From NCBI RefSeq assembly GCF_018324205.1, contig NZ_AP023356.1:8624501-8688500 (forward strand): DNA of 64,000 nucleotides, given 5' to 3'. This document shows positions 17,785 to 26,810 of this stretch, in pieces. Within the stretch, counting starts at the first letter, position 1. Every line of letters begins with the position of its first letter. The notes under the pieces were generated by a model. It was not told the DNA's origin and searched no databases. It was given only the letters and a program-made list of their open reading frames with translations. A program made the translations under genes and the position numbers. This DNA is from Actinoplanes ianthinogenes. GTDB taxonomy: Bacteria > Actinomycetota > Actinomycetes > Mycobacteriales > Micromonosporaceae.

Positions 17785-18015
17785 ATGTATCCCGAAACGC
17801 TCACACTCCTCGACGACTGCATCCGGCAGTTGATGGATCTGCGAAATGATCTCGGCGCCCGCCGCCGGGTCGAGGCCGGGCAGCGGCACGACATCGCCGA
17901 GCAGGCCGTCGGCGTCGCCCAGCGGTTCATCGCCGAGGCCTCCGGCGCGCTCGCCGAGCCCTCGTCCGACCCGGTGATCCGAGGTAGCGGCGCGGAACCG
18001 ATGCCGGTGGCCTAA
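17785..18015 (+). CDS. Small helical protein of unknown function
   Basis: 76 residues from ATG 17785 with GGGGAGG 9 nt upstream. The sequence (MYPETLTLLDDCIRQLMDLR and on) is amphipathic helical with an acidic C-terminal half and no membrane segment. It lies 62 nt after the GGDEF-EAL gene and 10 nt before the alcohol dehydrogenase, all on the plus strand, so it is probably co-transcribed. No family recognised. Confidence 0.6.
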   Translation: MYPETLTLLDDCIRQLMDLRNDLGARRRVEAGQRHDIAEQAVGVAQRFIAEASGALAEPSSDPVIRGSGAEPMPVA

Positions 18016-18025
18016 TGTCTGAGGA

Positions 18026-19072
18026 ATGTTCAAGGTCAACGCGATTGCCGCCCCGTCGGCGACCGAACCGCTCTTCCGCACCACCATCGACCGGCGTGAC
18101 CTCGGGCCGCGCGATGTGCTCATCGAGATCCGCTACGCCGGCATCTGTCACTCCGACATCCACACGGTCCGCGGGGAGTGGGGCACGGTTCCCTACCCGC
18201 TGACCGTCGGCCACGAGATCGTCGGCCAGGTCACCGAGGTCGGCGCCGAGGTCACCCGGTTCCAGGCCGGCGCCCGGGTCGGCGTGGGCTGCATGGTCAA
18301 TTCCTGCCGCGAGTGCGGCAACTGCCAGGCCGGGCAGGAGCAGTACTGCGAGAACGGCAACGTCGGGACGTACGCGAGCATCGACCGGGACGGCACGGTC
18401 ACCCAGGGTGGCTACTCCACGCACATCGTGGTCGACCAGGACTTCGTGCTGCGGGTTCCGGAGAGTCTTCCGTACGAAAAGGTCGCGCCCCTGCTGTGCG
18501 CCGGCATCACCACCTACTCGCCGCTGTCGCACTGGAAGGCCGGCCCCGGCAAGCGGGTCGCCGTCGTCGGCATGGGCGGTCTCGGTCACATGGCCGTCAA
18601 GATCGCCGCCGCGATGGGCGCCGAGGTCACCGTGCTGTCGCAGACGCTCGCGAAGAAGGACGACGGCCTGGCCTTCGGCGCCGAGCACTACTACGCCACC
18701 AAGGACCCGGCGACGTTCGAGGTCCTCAAGAACACCTTCGACCTGATCATCAACACGGTCAGCGCGCCGATCGACATGGGCTCCTACCTGCGGCTCCTGC
18801 GCCTGGACGGCACGCTGGTCAGCGTCGGCGCCCCGCCGGAGCCGCTGGGCGTGCCGGTGTTCGCCCTGTTCGGCAACCGGCGTTCGTTCGCCGGTTCCAG
18901 CATCGGCGGGATCGCCGAGACGCAGGAGATGCTGGACTTCTGCGCGGAGCGGGGGATCGCCCCGGAGGTCGAGCTGATCACCGCGGACGCGGTCAACGAG
19001 GCGTATGAGCGGGTGCTGTCCTCGGACGTGCGCTACCGCTTCGTGATCGACATCGACTCGCTGCGGTCGTAG
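18026..19072 (+). CDS. Zinc-dependent NAD(P) alcohol dehydrogenase (CAD/YahK type)
   Basis: 348 residues. The catalytic zinc site is CHSDIH with GHE (the GHEIVG segment). The structural zinc site is four Cys in NSCRECGNCQAGQEQYC. The Rossmann motif is VVGMGGLGHMAVKIA, the typical GxGGxGH of cinnamyl-alcohol-dehydrogenase-like MDRs that reduce aldehydes with NADPH. The Tyr/Gly-rich segment GTYASIDRDGTVTQGGYST also fits YahK/AdhA. It starts 10 nt after the small helical gene. Confidence 0.92.
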   Translation: MFKVNAIAAPSATEPLFRTTIDRRDLGPRDVLIEIRYAGICHSDIHTVRGEWGTVPYPLTVGHEIVGQVTEVGAEVTRFQAGARVGVGCMVNSCRECGNCQAGQEQYCENGNVGTYASIDRDGTVTQGGYSTHIVVDQDFVLRVPESLPYEKVAPLLCAGITTYSPLSHWKAGPGKRVAVVGMGGLGHMAVKIAAAMGAEVTVLSQTLAKKDDGLAFGAEHYYATKDPATFEVLKNTFDLIINTVSAPIDMGSYLRLLRLDGTLVSVGAPPEPLGVPVFALFGNRRSFAGSSIGGIAETQEMLDFCAERGIAPEVELITADAVNEAYERVLSSDVRYRFVIDIDSLRS

Positions 19073-19137
19073 TTTCGCTTTCCGCCCGTGGAGGTGCCTG
19101 ACCAGGCATCTTCACGGGCCACCCGCGGCCCGGCCAT

Positions 19138-19200
19138 GGTCCGGTCGCGGTCTGCGGTCCGGTCACGGTTCGCTCGCGGTCCGCGGTTCGCTTGCAGTCC
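19138..19200. repeat. Degenerate short tandem repeat between convergent genes
   Basis: About six imperfect 8-13 nt units of the type CGGTCCG/CGGTTCGC fill most of the 188-bp gap between the alcohol dehydrogenase and the convergent monooxygenase. No gene or clear terminator is seen in this gap. Confidence 0.5.
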
Positions 19201-19260
19201 GCCGTGGCTCGTTGCCGCAGCGATTTCGGTACGCCACCAGCACCGTCCCGCCTCGCGGCC

Positions 19261-20361
19261 TCACTCGCCGGACGTCGCCGCCTCCGCCCGCGTGATCGCC
19301 TCGGCGCCCCGCTGGTGGTCTCCTGATGACGAGGCGAGGCGGGCGCTGGAGGCGACGGTCTCCTCCGTCTCGGCGCGGCGGCGATTCTCATAGACGGCGA
19401 AGGCGATCGCCGGATCGTCGTGGTCGCACAGCGCCGCAGCCAGTGCCACCGCGTCCTCGGCGGCCATCGACGCACCCTGGGCCGCGGCCGGAACGGCGGC
19501 ATGGGCGGCGTCCCCGGCCAGCACCATGCGCGCGTTGTGCCAGTGCGGGGTGGTCGGAATGTCGTAGGAATCGCCGCCCACGATTTCCGAGCCGGACGCC
19601 GCGATGAGCCCGTGCACGGGTGTGGCGTCGTCCCGGGACAGGTCCAAGGCCAGTTCCCGCCACTGATCGGGCCGCAGACCCGCGGCCGGTTCGGTCCCGG
19701 GGATCCGGGCGAACCACCAGGTCCGGCCGTCCCCATCGGGCACCGTGAGCCCGAAGAACGCCCGGCTCCCGCGGACCATGTGATACTCGTCCAGGTCCAG
19801 ACCGGCCGGGTTGCCAGGCGTGTATCCGTACACGACATGCTGCCCGGAGTAGCGAGGCGCGGGCGCGCCCGGATCGATGAGCCCGCGGGTGAGCGAATGG
19901 ATCCCGTCCGCCCCGACCAGCACGTCCCCGGTGACCCGGCTCCCGTCGGCGAAGGTGACCTCCACCCCGCCGGACCCGATCGAGGCCCCGGTCATCCGCC
20001 TGCCGTGGTGCACCGCGATGCCTCGCTCGACCGCCAGCGCCTGCAAGGCCCGGTACAGCGCGGCCCGAGTGAGCGATCGAGCCGGACCCTCGATCGGCCG
20101 ATGCCCGAGCCGCTGTCCCTGGGCGTCGACCAGCACCACCGCCCGCGCCGGGAACGACACCGCCTCCACCGCCTCGGCCGCGCCGATCCCCGCGAGCGCG
20201 GTCATGCCGTTGCGCATGACGGTGAGAAACGCCCCGGCATCCGCCCCACCGGAGCGGTGCGCCTCGAACACGTCCGCCTCGATACCGGCCTCTCGCAGCG
20301 CGAGCGCGGTCACGGTCCCCGCGACACCCCCACCGACGACGATCACCTTTCGCACGGCCAT
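19261..20361 (-). CDS. FAD-dependent monooxygenase (aromatic hydroxylase type)
   Basis: 366 residues from ATG 20361. The Rossmann motif is VVGGGVAG (GxGxxG, residues ~8-15), the GD/DG motif of group A flavoprotein hydroxylases is VLVGADGIHSLTR, and the second FAD motif is LAGDAAHA. These are diagnostic of p-hydroxybenzoate-hydroxylase-like monooxygenases using NAD(P)H and O2. Substrate unknown. The C-terminal ~30 residues are Ala/Glu-rich and probably disordered. Confidence 0.9.
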   Translation of the reverse strand: MAVRKVIVVGGGVAGTVTALALREAGIEADVFEAHRSGGADAGAFLTVMRNGMTALAGIGAAEAVEAVSFPARAVVLVDAQGQRLGHRPIEGPARSLTRAALYRALQALAVERGIAVHHGRRMTGASIGSGGVEVTFADGSRVTGDVLVGADGIHSLTRGLIDPGAPAPRYSGQHVVYGYTPGNPAGLDLDEYHMVRGSRAFFGLTVPDGDGRTWWFARIPGTEPAAGLRPDQWRELALDLSRDDATPVHGLIAASGSEIVGGDSYDIPTTPHWHNARMVLAGDAAHAAVPAAAQGASMAAEDAVALAAALCDHDDPAIAFAVYENRRRAETEETVASSARLASSSGDHQRGAEAITRAEAATSGE

Positions 20362-20576
20362 CCCGCTATCGTGCCCCACCGTCCACTTCGCTCGCTGCCC
20401 GCCCGTTCAAGCAGTGCCACCGACCGGCGCCGGTGCGGGTGAACTCTCACGACGTACCGGAAATCCGAAAGACGTGCCGGAGGCGCGGCAGCGACCGCAT
20501 GCCAATGGTCTGCCTCGCGGATGCCGGCGCGGCAGCTATCTCGGCCCGAAACGGCTGGGCTGAGCGGTTCGGCAGA

Positions 20577-20855
20577 TCATCCGGCCAGGGCCGTCAGCGC
20601 CGCGTGGGCACGCACGCGAACGTTGAGTGACATGACGGCCACCCGTACCGGTCCGGAGGCGATCTCGAGTGCGACCGCGATGAGGGCGGTCAGGGCGGCG
20701 GGCCCGTCGGCATCCTCCCGGACGCCGGCGGCCCGGCACAGACGCCCCCACAGGTGCGGGTCGCCTCCCGAGGCGCAGGTGACGCAGGTGCGCAGGTCCG
20801 CCACGGAGGGATGGGCCAGGCCGTAGGTGGGCGAGGCCGTGGTGCTAGTGGTCAT
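20577..20855 (-). CDS. Small hypothetical protein
   Basis: 92 residues, starting MTTSTTASPTYGLAHPSVAD. It carries a Cys pair (RTCVTCASG) and a third Cys (RLCRAAG), and the rest is helical. It lies 65 nt downstream of the GAF gene on the same strand and is probably co-transcribed. No family recognised; a metal- or redox-sensing role for the Cys residues is only a thought. The ~200 nt between this gene and the monooxygenase show nothing I can support. Confidence 0.5.
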   Translation of the reverse strand: MTTSTTASPTYGLAHPSVADLRTCVTCASGGDPHLWGRLCRAAGVREDADGPAALTALIAVALEIASGPVRVAVMSLNVRVRAHAALTALAG

Positions 20856-20920
20856 GCGACGTCAAGCCTTCCGGAGTGATCGGTCGAGAGCTGGCAGCAG
20901 TGCGGGACCAGGCCGGTGAG

Positions 20921-21439
20921 TCAGCCATAGATGCCTGCCTGCAGCAGTTCGACAGCGCGGGGTGCGAGACCGGTCAGCGTGTCCAGGTCGGCGTCGGTGA
21001 AGGCGCCGGGCTCGGCACTGAGTACGCACAGCGAGCCGACCGGCTGCCCGTTCAGGCGCAGCGGAACCCCGGCGTAACTGCGCACCCCGGTGATCATCAC
21101 CAGCGGGTTCATGGTGTGTTCCGGATCGTCGTGAGTGTCGTCGATCAGCAGCGGAGCGTCGTTGCGGACCACGGTGGCGCACGGCGCCCATTCCGCCGGC
21201 ATGCCACCGGCCTCGGCGAGCCAGCCGCCGACGCCGTGGGTGGCGGCCAGGATCCCGGCGTCGGTGAGGATCAGCGAGACACCGGCACAGGGTGCCCCGA
21301 GCGCCTCGGCGACGCGGTCGATGAACTGCTGCAACGCGGCTGAGGTGCGCTCACCGCGGGGGAGCACGCTCCCGACCGCCGCCACCCGGGCCGGGTGGGT
21401 CAGAACATCGGTCAGGGGGATGGAACTGGCGACAACCAT
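20921..21439 (-). CDS. GAF-domain signalling protein
   Basis: 172 residues from ATG 21439 (AGAAGG 5 nt upstream). One GAF domain spans nearly the whole protein: LQQFIDRVAEALGAP, GVSLILTDAGILAATHG, and SYAGVPLRLNGQPVGSLCVL, the hallmark Y-x-G-V-P-L and G-x-L-C-V strands. Stand-alone GAF proteins bind small ligands or support a partner. It is divergent from the GAF-SpoIIE phosphatase (166 bp between starts), suggesting one signalling unit. Confidence 0.85.
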   Translation of the reverse strand: MVVASSIPLTDVLTHPARVAAVGSVLPRGERTSAALQQFIDRVAEALGAPCAGVSLILTDAGILAATHGVGGWLAEAGGMPAEWAPCATVVRNDAPLLIDDTHDDPEHTMNPLVMITGVRSYAGVPLRLNGQPVGSLCVLSAEPGAFTDADLDTLTGLAPRAVELLQAGIYG

Positions 21440-21604
21440 TTGAGCCTTCTTACCTCGAGAGAACTCGACGCTATCGAGCATCGGGTGGCCGGCCGGACGC
21501 CGTCGTGGAGCAGCACGGTTGCGGGCAATCCCGGGCGCGGGCCGCCTCGATCATGCCGGTTCCCGGGTCGGGCACTACGCTCATGTGGTGGAGTCACCGG
21601 ACCG

Positions 21605-22827
21605 ATGAGCGAAGCTGAGCTGCTACGACGTTTCACGGCGATCGCCGACGCGACGCTCTCCCGGCTGGAGGTCGCCGACCTGCTCGACGAGTTGCTGGAG
21701 CGCGTCCGCGGCGTGCTCGAGGCGACACCGCGGTCGTCCTGCTGCTCGACCCGCACGTCGGCCAACTCGTCGCCACCGCCGCCAAGGGGCTGGAGGAGGA
21801 GGTCCGGCAGGGCTTCCGGATCGCCGTCGGCGCCGGATTCGCCGGACGCGTCGCCGAGACCGGCCGGCCGGTGGTGATCGGTGACGTCAGCGCCGACAAC
21901 GTCGTCAACCCGCTGTTGCTGGACGCCGGGATCCGGTCCCTGCTCGGCGTGCCGGTCTTCGCCGCCGGTGAGGTCATCGGCGTCCTGCACGTCGGCACCC
22001 TCAGCCCGAGGGCCTTCACCGCCGACGACGTCATGCTGCTGGAACTGGCCGCCGACCGGGTCGGGGTGGCGGGCGCGGTCCGCTTGCAGAAACTGGAGAA
22101 CGGCGCCGCCCTGGCCCTGCAACGCAGCCTCATGCCGCCGCAGATCATCTCCGTCCCCGGCCTGCAGATCGCCGCCCGCTACGTGCCCGGTCACGAGCTG
22201 GGCGTCGGCGGCGACTGGTACGACGTCTTCACCCTCCCCACCGGCTGGCTGGGCCTGGTCATCGGCGACGTCTCCGGACACGGACTGGCCTCGGCCGTCG
22301 TGATGGGCCGCATCCGCAGTGCCCTGCGCTCCTACGCGCTCATCGCCGACACCCCCGCCCGGGCGCTGAGCCTGCTCGACGACAAGGTCCGGCACTTCGA
22401 GGCCGGTGCTCTCACCACCGCCCTGTACGCCATGATCTCCCCGGATCGGTGCACCGCCCTGCTGTCGACCGCCGGGCACCTACGACCGGTACTGATCACC
22501 ACCGGCGACGAACCGGCCCTGCTCGACATGCCGGTCGACGCGCCCCTGGGCATCGGCCGTGGCCGGCACACCCGGCACACCACCACGATCAGCCTGCCCG
22601 CCGACGCGTTGCTGCTGTGCTACACCGACGGTCTCGTCGAGCGCCGCGACCGGATCATCGACATCGGCATCAAGGAGCTCCTCGACGCCGTACGCCCCGG
22701 GCACCCGGAAACCCTCTGCTCCACGGTGATGTCCCGGGTCGCCCAGGACTGTCCCACCGACGACGTCGCCGTTCTGGCCGTTCGCCGCGAACCCGTCCGG
22801 AAGAGCAACGACGCAAACCGTGGGTGA
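21605..22827 (+). pseudogene. GAF-SpoIIE (PP2C) serine phosphatase, interrupted by a -1 frameshift
   Basis: From ATG 21605 the frame reads MSEAELLRRFTAIADATLSR and on to LLERVRGVLEA, then breaks at ~21724. The continuation (DTAVVLLLDPHVGQLVATAA and so on) is in the next frame and runs to 22827; one missing G restores ~407 residues. The GAF domain covers residues ~20-175. The SpoIIE phosphatase domain has GGDWYDVF, VIGDVSGHGL, STAGHLRP, LLCYTDGLVER and DDVAVLAV, all metal-binding Asp present. Such phosphatases act on phosphorylated anti-anti-sigma factors (RsbU-like). The intact downstream domain could start at GTG 21871 or nearby. Confidence 0.8.
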
Positions 22828-22906
22828 CGGGGACGCGGAGGTTGCAGTTCGGTAGTACGCGGTGGTGGCCCCAGCGGTACCCCCTCCGGATGCCGATGGG
22901 GCGGGC

Positions 22907-24340
22907 ATGACCCGCCGGATGCTCCTGTTGTACGTCACCCTGGTCGCGGTCGCCGCCGCGGTGGCCGGCGCGACGTCCGGAAAGGCCGTCGGTGACCTGG
23001 TCTACTTCGGCGCCTATCTCGCCATGACCGGGTTGCTCTGCTGGTCCGCGGCGCAGCGTCGGCGCAGCACCGACTACCTGCCCTGGCTGTACCTCGCCCT
23101 GGGGCAGGTCGCCTGGCTGGCCGGCGACGCCGTCTATCCGGTGAGCACCTACCTGCACCGCACGTCGGACGGGACGACGTCCGCGGTGCTCTGGACCGTC
23201 GGATACCTGGCATACGGCGCGGCCCTGGTCGCGATGGCGCGGCGCCGGGCGGGCCGATGGCTGCGGCCCGCCGTGCTGGACATGCTCACCGTGGTGGTCG
23301 CCGCCGCGATCCTGATCTGGGTCGGGTACGTCTCGCCGTTCCTGGCCGAGCTGGCCGCGGATCCCCTCGGCGCGTACCTGTACCTGATGGGCCCGATGGG
23401 CGACATCGGCATCCTCGCCGGCGTCCTGCTGCTCGCCTTCTCGCCCGGCCGGCGCTCCGGCGCGACCCGGCTGCTGGTGTCGTCCGCGCTCCTGCGCATC
23501 GCCTCCGACCTGGGCTCCAGTTTCATCCCCTCGCTCGATCTGGCCAACGCCACGGCGGTCGCGGTGATCCTGCTGAGCAACGGGTTGCTCGTCGCGGCCG
23601 CCCTGCACGAGCAGAGCGGCGAGCTGACCGCCGCCGCGCGCCGCGCCCCGACGCTGCACGCCATCCGGGTCTGGTTCCTCGGCGCCGGCCTGCTGACCGC
23701 GCCCGCGGTGCTGTTCGCCCGGCGCGACTACGCCGAGGGGGAGCGGCTGCTGCTGTTCGTCGCCACGGTGGTCACCGCCGGGTTCATCCTGGCCCGGTTC
23801 GCCACCGCGCTGCGGTCGCTGGAGCGGGCGGAGCGGACGCTGGACCACCGGAGCCGGCACGACTCGCTGACCGGGCTGCTCAACCGGGCCGCGCTCGGTG
23901 ACGAGCTGGACGCCTGCCCGCCCGGTTCCACGGTGCTCTACCTGGACCTGGACGGGTTCAAGGCGGTCAACGACGGAGCCGGGCACGCGGCCGGGGACGC
24001 GATCCTGCGGGCGGTGGCGCAGCGCCTGACCGCCGTGGTCCGCGACTGCGACATGGTGGCCCGGCTGGGCGGGGACGAGTTCGCCGTGGTGCTGACCGGG
24101 TTGAGCAGCCTGGACGCGGTCCCGGTCGCCGAGCGCATCCTGCGGGACGTGGCGGTGCCGGTCGAGCACGAGGGCGCCTGGCACACCGTCGGCGCGAGCA
24201 TCGGCATCGCCGGGGTCGACGCGCCCGGTTCGACCGCGGAGTGGCGGCCCGCGGCTCTGCTCCGCGCCGCCGACACCGCGATGTACCAGGCCAAGCGCCT
24301 CGGCCGCGGCCGGTGGGTCCTGGCCGAGGCCGCCGCCTGA
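22907..24340 (+). CDS. Membrane diguanylate cyclase (GGDEF)
   Basis: 477 residues from ATG 22907 (GTG 22862 possible). About eight to ten TM helices (residues ~5-310) form an integral sensor like that of the 15.5-kb GGDEF-EAL protein. The GGDEF domain has RHDSLTGLLNRAAL, an intact LYLDLDGFKAVND with both Asp, and ARLGGDEFAVVL, so it should be an active c-di-GMP synthase. No RxxD inhibitory site is evident 5 residues upstream of GGDEF. It lies downstream of the SpoIIE-type gene on the same strand, 79 nt apart. Confidence 0.9.
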   Translation: MTRRMLLLYVTLVAVAAAVAGATSGKAVGDLVYFGAYLAMTGLLCWSAAQRRRSTDYLPWLYLALGQVAWLAGDAVYPVSTYLHRTSDGTTSAVLWTVGYLAYGAALVAMARRRAGRWLRPAVLDMLTVVVAAAILIWVGYVSPFLAELAADPLGAYLYLMGPMGDIGILAGVLLLAFSPGRRSGATRLLVSSALLRIASDLGSSFIPSLDLANATAVAVILLSNGLLVAAALHEQSGELTAAARRAPTLHAIRVWFLGAGLLTAPAVLFARRDYAEGERLLLFVATVVTAGFILARFATALRSLERAERTLDHRSRHDSLTGLLNRAALGDELDACPPGSTVLYLDLDGFKAVNDGAGHAAGDAILRAVAQRLTAVVRDCDMVARLGGDEFAVVLTGLSSLDAVPVAERILRDVAVPVEHEGAWHTVGASIGIAGVDAPGSTAEWRPAALLRAADTAMYQAKRLGRGRWVLAEAAA

Positions 24341-24379
24341 GGCCGGCGACCGCGCGAAGCACCTGTGGCGACGGTTATA

Positions 24380-24415
24380 TTTACGACCGGTCGGTCTTTT
24401 TGTAGGGTCAGTCCA
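24380..24415 (+). promoter_or_regulatory. Promoter with TetR operator
   Basis: -35 TTTACG (24380-24385), 17-bp spacer, -10 TAGGGT (24403-24408); the ATG is 7 nt beyond, so the mRNA is probably leaderless. A perfect inverted repeat GACCG-GT-CGGTC (24385-24396) fills the spacer, the typical ACCG-N2-CGGT TetR operator. Confidence 0.7.
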
Positions 24416-25038
24416 TGACCCAGGACGGCAGGCTGCTCCGCGGCGAGCGAACCCGCACCGCCGTGCTCGACCAGGCCGTGCTGCTCGCCACCGTCTCCGG
24501 CCTCGACGGCCTGTCCCTGAGCCAGGTCGCCGAGGCCCTGGGCGTCAGCAAGTCCGGCCTCTTCGCCCACTGGCGCTCCAAGCAGGAGCTGCAACTGGCC
24601 GTGATCGACCACGCCCGCGCCCAGTGGACCGACCGGGTGATCCGGCCCGCCCTCACCCATCCGCCCGGCCTGCGCCGGCTCTGGGCCGTGCACGACCGCC
24701 GGCTCGCGTTCTACGAGGCCGGCGTCCTCCCCGGCGGCTGCTTCTTCGGCAACGCCTACTTCGAGTTCAACGCCCGCCCCGGCGCCATCCAGGACCGCCT
24801 CGCCATCGAGCAGAGCGACTGGATCGCCTTCCTCACCCGGGTCGCCGCCGAGGCCGTCGAGACCGGTGACCTGCGCCCCGGCACCGACCCGGCCCAGCTC
24901 GCCTATCTGGTCGAGTCCCTCGGCGTCTGCGCCGTCATGCGCAACACACCTCTGACCTTCCAGCACGCCCGCCGGGCGCTGCTCGATCACCTGCGAGCCA
25001 TCGCCACCGACCCGTCGACCCTGGGGGACCTGACATGA
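24415..25038 (+). CDS. TetR-family regulator
   Basis: 207 residues. The HTH (residues ~10-55) contains LSLSQVAEALGVSKSGLFAHW, and the C-terminal domain has PGGCFFGNAYFEFNARPG, which matches the TetR_C group found in YfiR-like regulators. It carries its own operator in the promoter and is coupled to a thioesterase by ATGA, so it probably autoregulates the pair in response to an acyl or lipophilic ligand. Confidence 0.9.
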   Translation: MTQDGRLLRGERTRTAVLDQAVLLATVSGLDGLSLSQVAEALGVSKSGLFAHWRSKQELQLAVIDHARAQWTDRVIRPALTHPPGLRRLWAVHDRRLAFYEAGVLPGGCFFGNAYFEFNARPGAIQDRLAIEQSDWIAFLTRVAAEAVETGDLRPGTDPAQLAYLVESLGVCAVMRNTPLTFQHARRALLDHLRAIATDPSTLGDLT

Positions 25039-25466
25039 CCACCGCTGTGGAGAGCGGCGCCGTGCTGCGGATGCCGGTGCACTTCGACGACCTGGACGCG
25101 ATGGGCGTCCTGCACAACTCGCGGTACGCCGTTCTCGTCGAGCGCGCCGTGGTCCTCTGGTGGGCCGAGCGCGGCGTCTCGTTCGCCGGCGGCCGCCCGA
25201 CCACCCCGGACGCGTTCAACGTGGTCCGGGAGTATGCGATCACCTTCCACCGCCCGGTCACCGGCACCGGGGAGATCGCCGTGCACTTCTGGCTCGACCG
25301 GATGGGCACGTCCAGCGCCGACTACGGGTTCCGGGTCACCTCGCTCGACGCTGAGACGGTGTTCGCCGAGGGCCGCCGGGTCAACATCCGGGTCGATCCG
25401 GCCACCATGCGCCCGGCCCCGTGGACCGAGCACGGCCGGGAGATCGCCGCCGCCCTGCAACGCTGA
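25035..25466 (+). CDS. Hotdog-fold acyl-CoA thioesterase (4HBT/YbgC type)
   Basis: 143 residues. The N-terminal motif HFDDLDAMGVLHNSRYAVLVE matches the YbgC/4HBT pattern with a catalytic Asp (D-x-x-G-x-x-x-N). A central hotdog helix and sheet follow. It hydrolyses acyl-CoA thioesters. It overlaps the TetR stop by ATGA and shares that gene's promoter. Confidence 0.9.
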   Translation: MTTAVESGAVLRMPVHFDDLDAMGVLHNSRYAVLVERAVVLWWAERGVSFAGGRPTTPDAFNVVREYAITFHRPVTGTGEIAVHFWLDRMGTSSADYGFRVTSLDAETVFAEGRRVNIRVDPATMRPAPWTEHGREIAAALQR

Positions 25467-25539
25467 GCCACCCGCGGCGCGGGCTGAATCATCCGTGGCG
25501 AGGGGTGTCCGCCCGCTCCCGGAGCCCGAGAGTGGGGCG

Positions 25540-26199
25540 ATGAGTGACGCCTATGTCTACCGGCCGGCGGCCGGGGTCGCCGCCCGCGACCGCGGCCGCA
25601 CCCTGTTCGCCCAGACGATGGGGTATGTCGCGGCGACCACCGCCCTGTTCGCGCTCGGCGCCTACCTCGGGCGGAACCTGCCACCGTTCTTCGCGTTCGT
25701 CGCCTACCTGGCCTCGTTCGCCGCGCTGATCGCCATGCAGTTCACCATCCGCAAGTCGAAGCAGGCCACGGTGGCGCTGCTCGCCGGCTTCGGCCTGATG
25801 ATGGGCGTGGCGGTCGCCCCGACGCTGGTCTATTACGCCAGCACCGACCCGCAGGCCCTGTGGCAGGCCGGCGCCGCGACCGCGTTGTTCGTCGCCGGTT
25901 TCGGCGCGGCCGGCTACGCCACCCGCCGTGACCTCACGTGGCTGGCCCGGATCTGCTTCTGGGCCCTGCTCGCCCTGATCGTCTTCGGCATCGTGCTGAT
26001 CTTCGTCAACATCCCGAACGGCGCCCTGATCTACTCGGTCCTCGGCCTGGTGATCTTCGCCGGCTTCATCATGTTCGACTTCCAGCGCCTGCGCCGCTCC
26101 CGGGACATCGACTCGGCCCCGCTGCTGGCCGCGGCGATCTTCCTGGACGTCCTCAACGTGTTCCTGTTCTTCCTGCGCATCTTCAGCCGCAACCGCTGA
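25540..26199 (+). CDS. Bax inhibitor-1/YccA family membrane protein
   Basis: 219 residues from ATG 25540 with about seven TM helices. The conserved C-terminal segment (LIYSVLGLVIFAGFIMFDFQRL, given here in two overlapping parts: LIYSVLGLVIFAGF, FIMFDFQRLRR) and the final LDVLNVFLFFLRIF are diagnostic of BI-1/YccA (TMBIM) proteins, thought to be pH-dependent calcium leak channels. It lies 74 nt downstream of the thioesterase; the frame is open far upstream but that part reads as shadow. Confidence 0.9.
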   Translation: MSDAYVYRPAAGVAARDRGRTLFAQTMGYVAATTALFALGAYLGRNLPPFFAFVAYLASFAALIAMQFTIRKSKQATVALLAGFGLMMGVAVAPTLVYYASTDPQALWQAGAATALFVAGFGAAGYATRRDLTWLARICFWALLALIVFGIVLIFVNIPNGALIYSVLGLVIFAGFIMFDFQRLRRSRDIDSAPLLAAAIFLDVLNVFLFFLRIFSRNR

Positions 26200-26235
26200 C
26201 CAGGATCAAAACCCGATTTAGGTACGCCCGGAGCC

Positions 26236-26502
26236 TCACCCCGAGCAGTCGATCCGTCGCAGCACCGCTCCGCTTTCGGCGTCCACGACCACCGCGTGCA
26301 CCACGCCGCCGCCCTGCTGCTCAACGGGAGGCTCACAGACCGTCGCCGAATCCGAGGCGTCGACCTGCTCGCCGGGCTCCGCGGCGACGCCGAACAGCAC
26401 CGGTGCAAGCGCCACCGCGGCAAGGACCACGAGCCGGGCCGTCCCACGACGTACCGGTCCCGCGGTAACCGGAGCCGGAGCGTCAAGATCGATGAGCGGC
26501 AT
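26236..26502 (-). CDS. Small single-TM protein, unknown
   Basis: 88 residues from ATG 26502. A central hydrophobic stretch (ARLVVLAAVALAPVLFGVAA) is followed by an acidic extracytoplasmic tail with two Cys (TVCEPP and IDCSG). It is convergent with the BI-1 gene. No family recognised; composition and codon use are compatible with a real gene, but the ribosome-binding site is weak. Confidence 0.45.
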   Translation of the reverse strand: MPLIDLDAPAPVTAGPVRRGTARLVVLAAVALAPVLFGVAAEPGEQVDASDSATVCEPPVEQQGGGVVHAVVVDAESGAVLRRIDCSG

Positions 26503-26565
26503 CCCCGGACTCTAATCGTCAAGGATCCACCGAACCAGGCCGGTTCCAAGGTGTTGCTGTGAGCT

Positions 26566-26670
26566 TCATGCATTCAGGTCAGCGCACACCTGCCACCGCA
26601 CGCCGGGCAAAACGCTCGCTTGGCGTTCGAGGTGCTCGGCAAGACGGTCGCGATCCTCGTCGATGTTCAT
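26566..26670 (-). CDS. Possible 34-residue peptide or gene remnant
   Basis: The frame reads MNIDEDRDRLAEHLERQASV and continues to CADLNA before TGA. It is acidic-helical and more protein-like than chance, but has no clear ribosome-binding site. The surrounding 26.5-26.8 kb holds nothing else I can support. It may be the leftover start of a larger gene. Confidence 0.3.
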   Translation of the reverse strand: MNIDEDRDRLAEHLERQASVLPGVRWQVCADLNA

Positions 26671-26810
26671 GAATCCGACCGTACCGCCGAGATCATCACG
26701 ACTCCGCAGCCGACGCTCCTGACATCAGGACGCCGGGGGAGGAATGCTGACGCGCGTCCTACCTTCCTTGACCAGGTCGGCGCACTCGGGTCCGGGCGTT
26801 ACCGGCAAAC

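Noticed and set aside
19138..19200. CRISPR array or mobile-element end at the repeat between two convergent genes
   Set aside because: Units are short, irregular and lack spacers; no transposase or cas gene is near.
25234..26199. BI-1 gene starting inside the thioesterase
   Set aside because: The first 100 codons are a shadow of the thioesterase; ATG 25540 gives a normal-length BI-1 protein.
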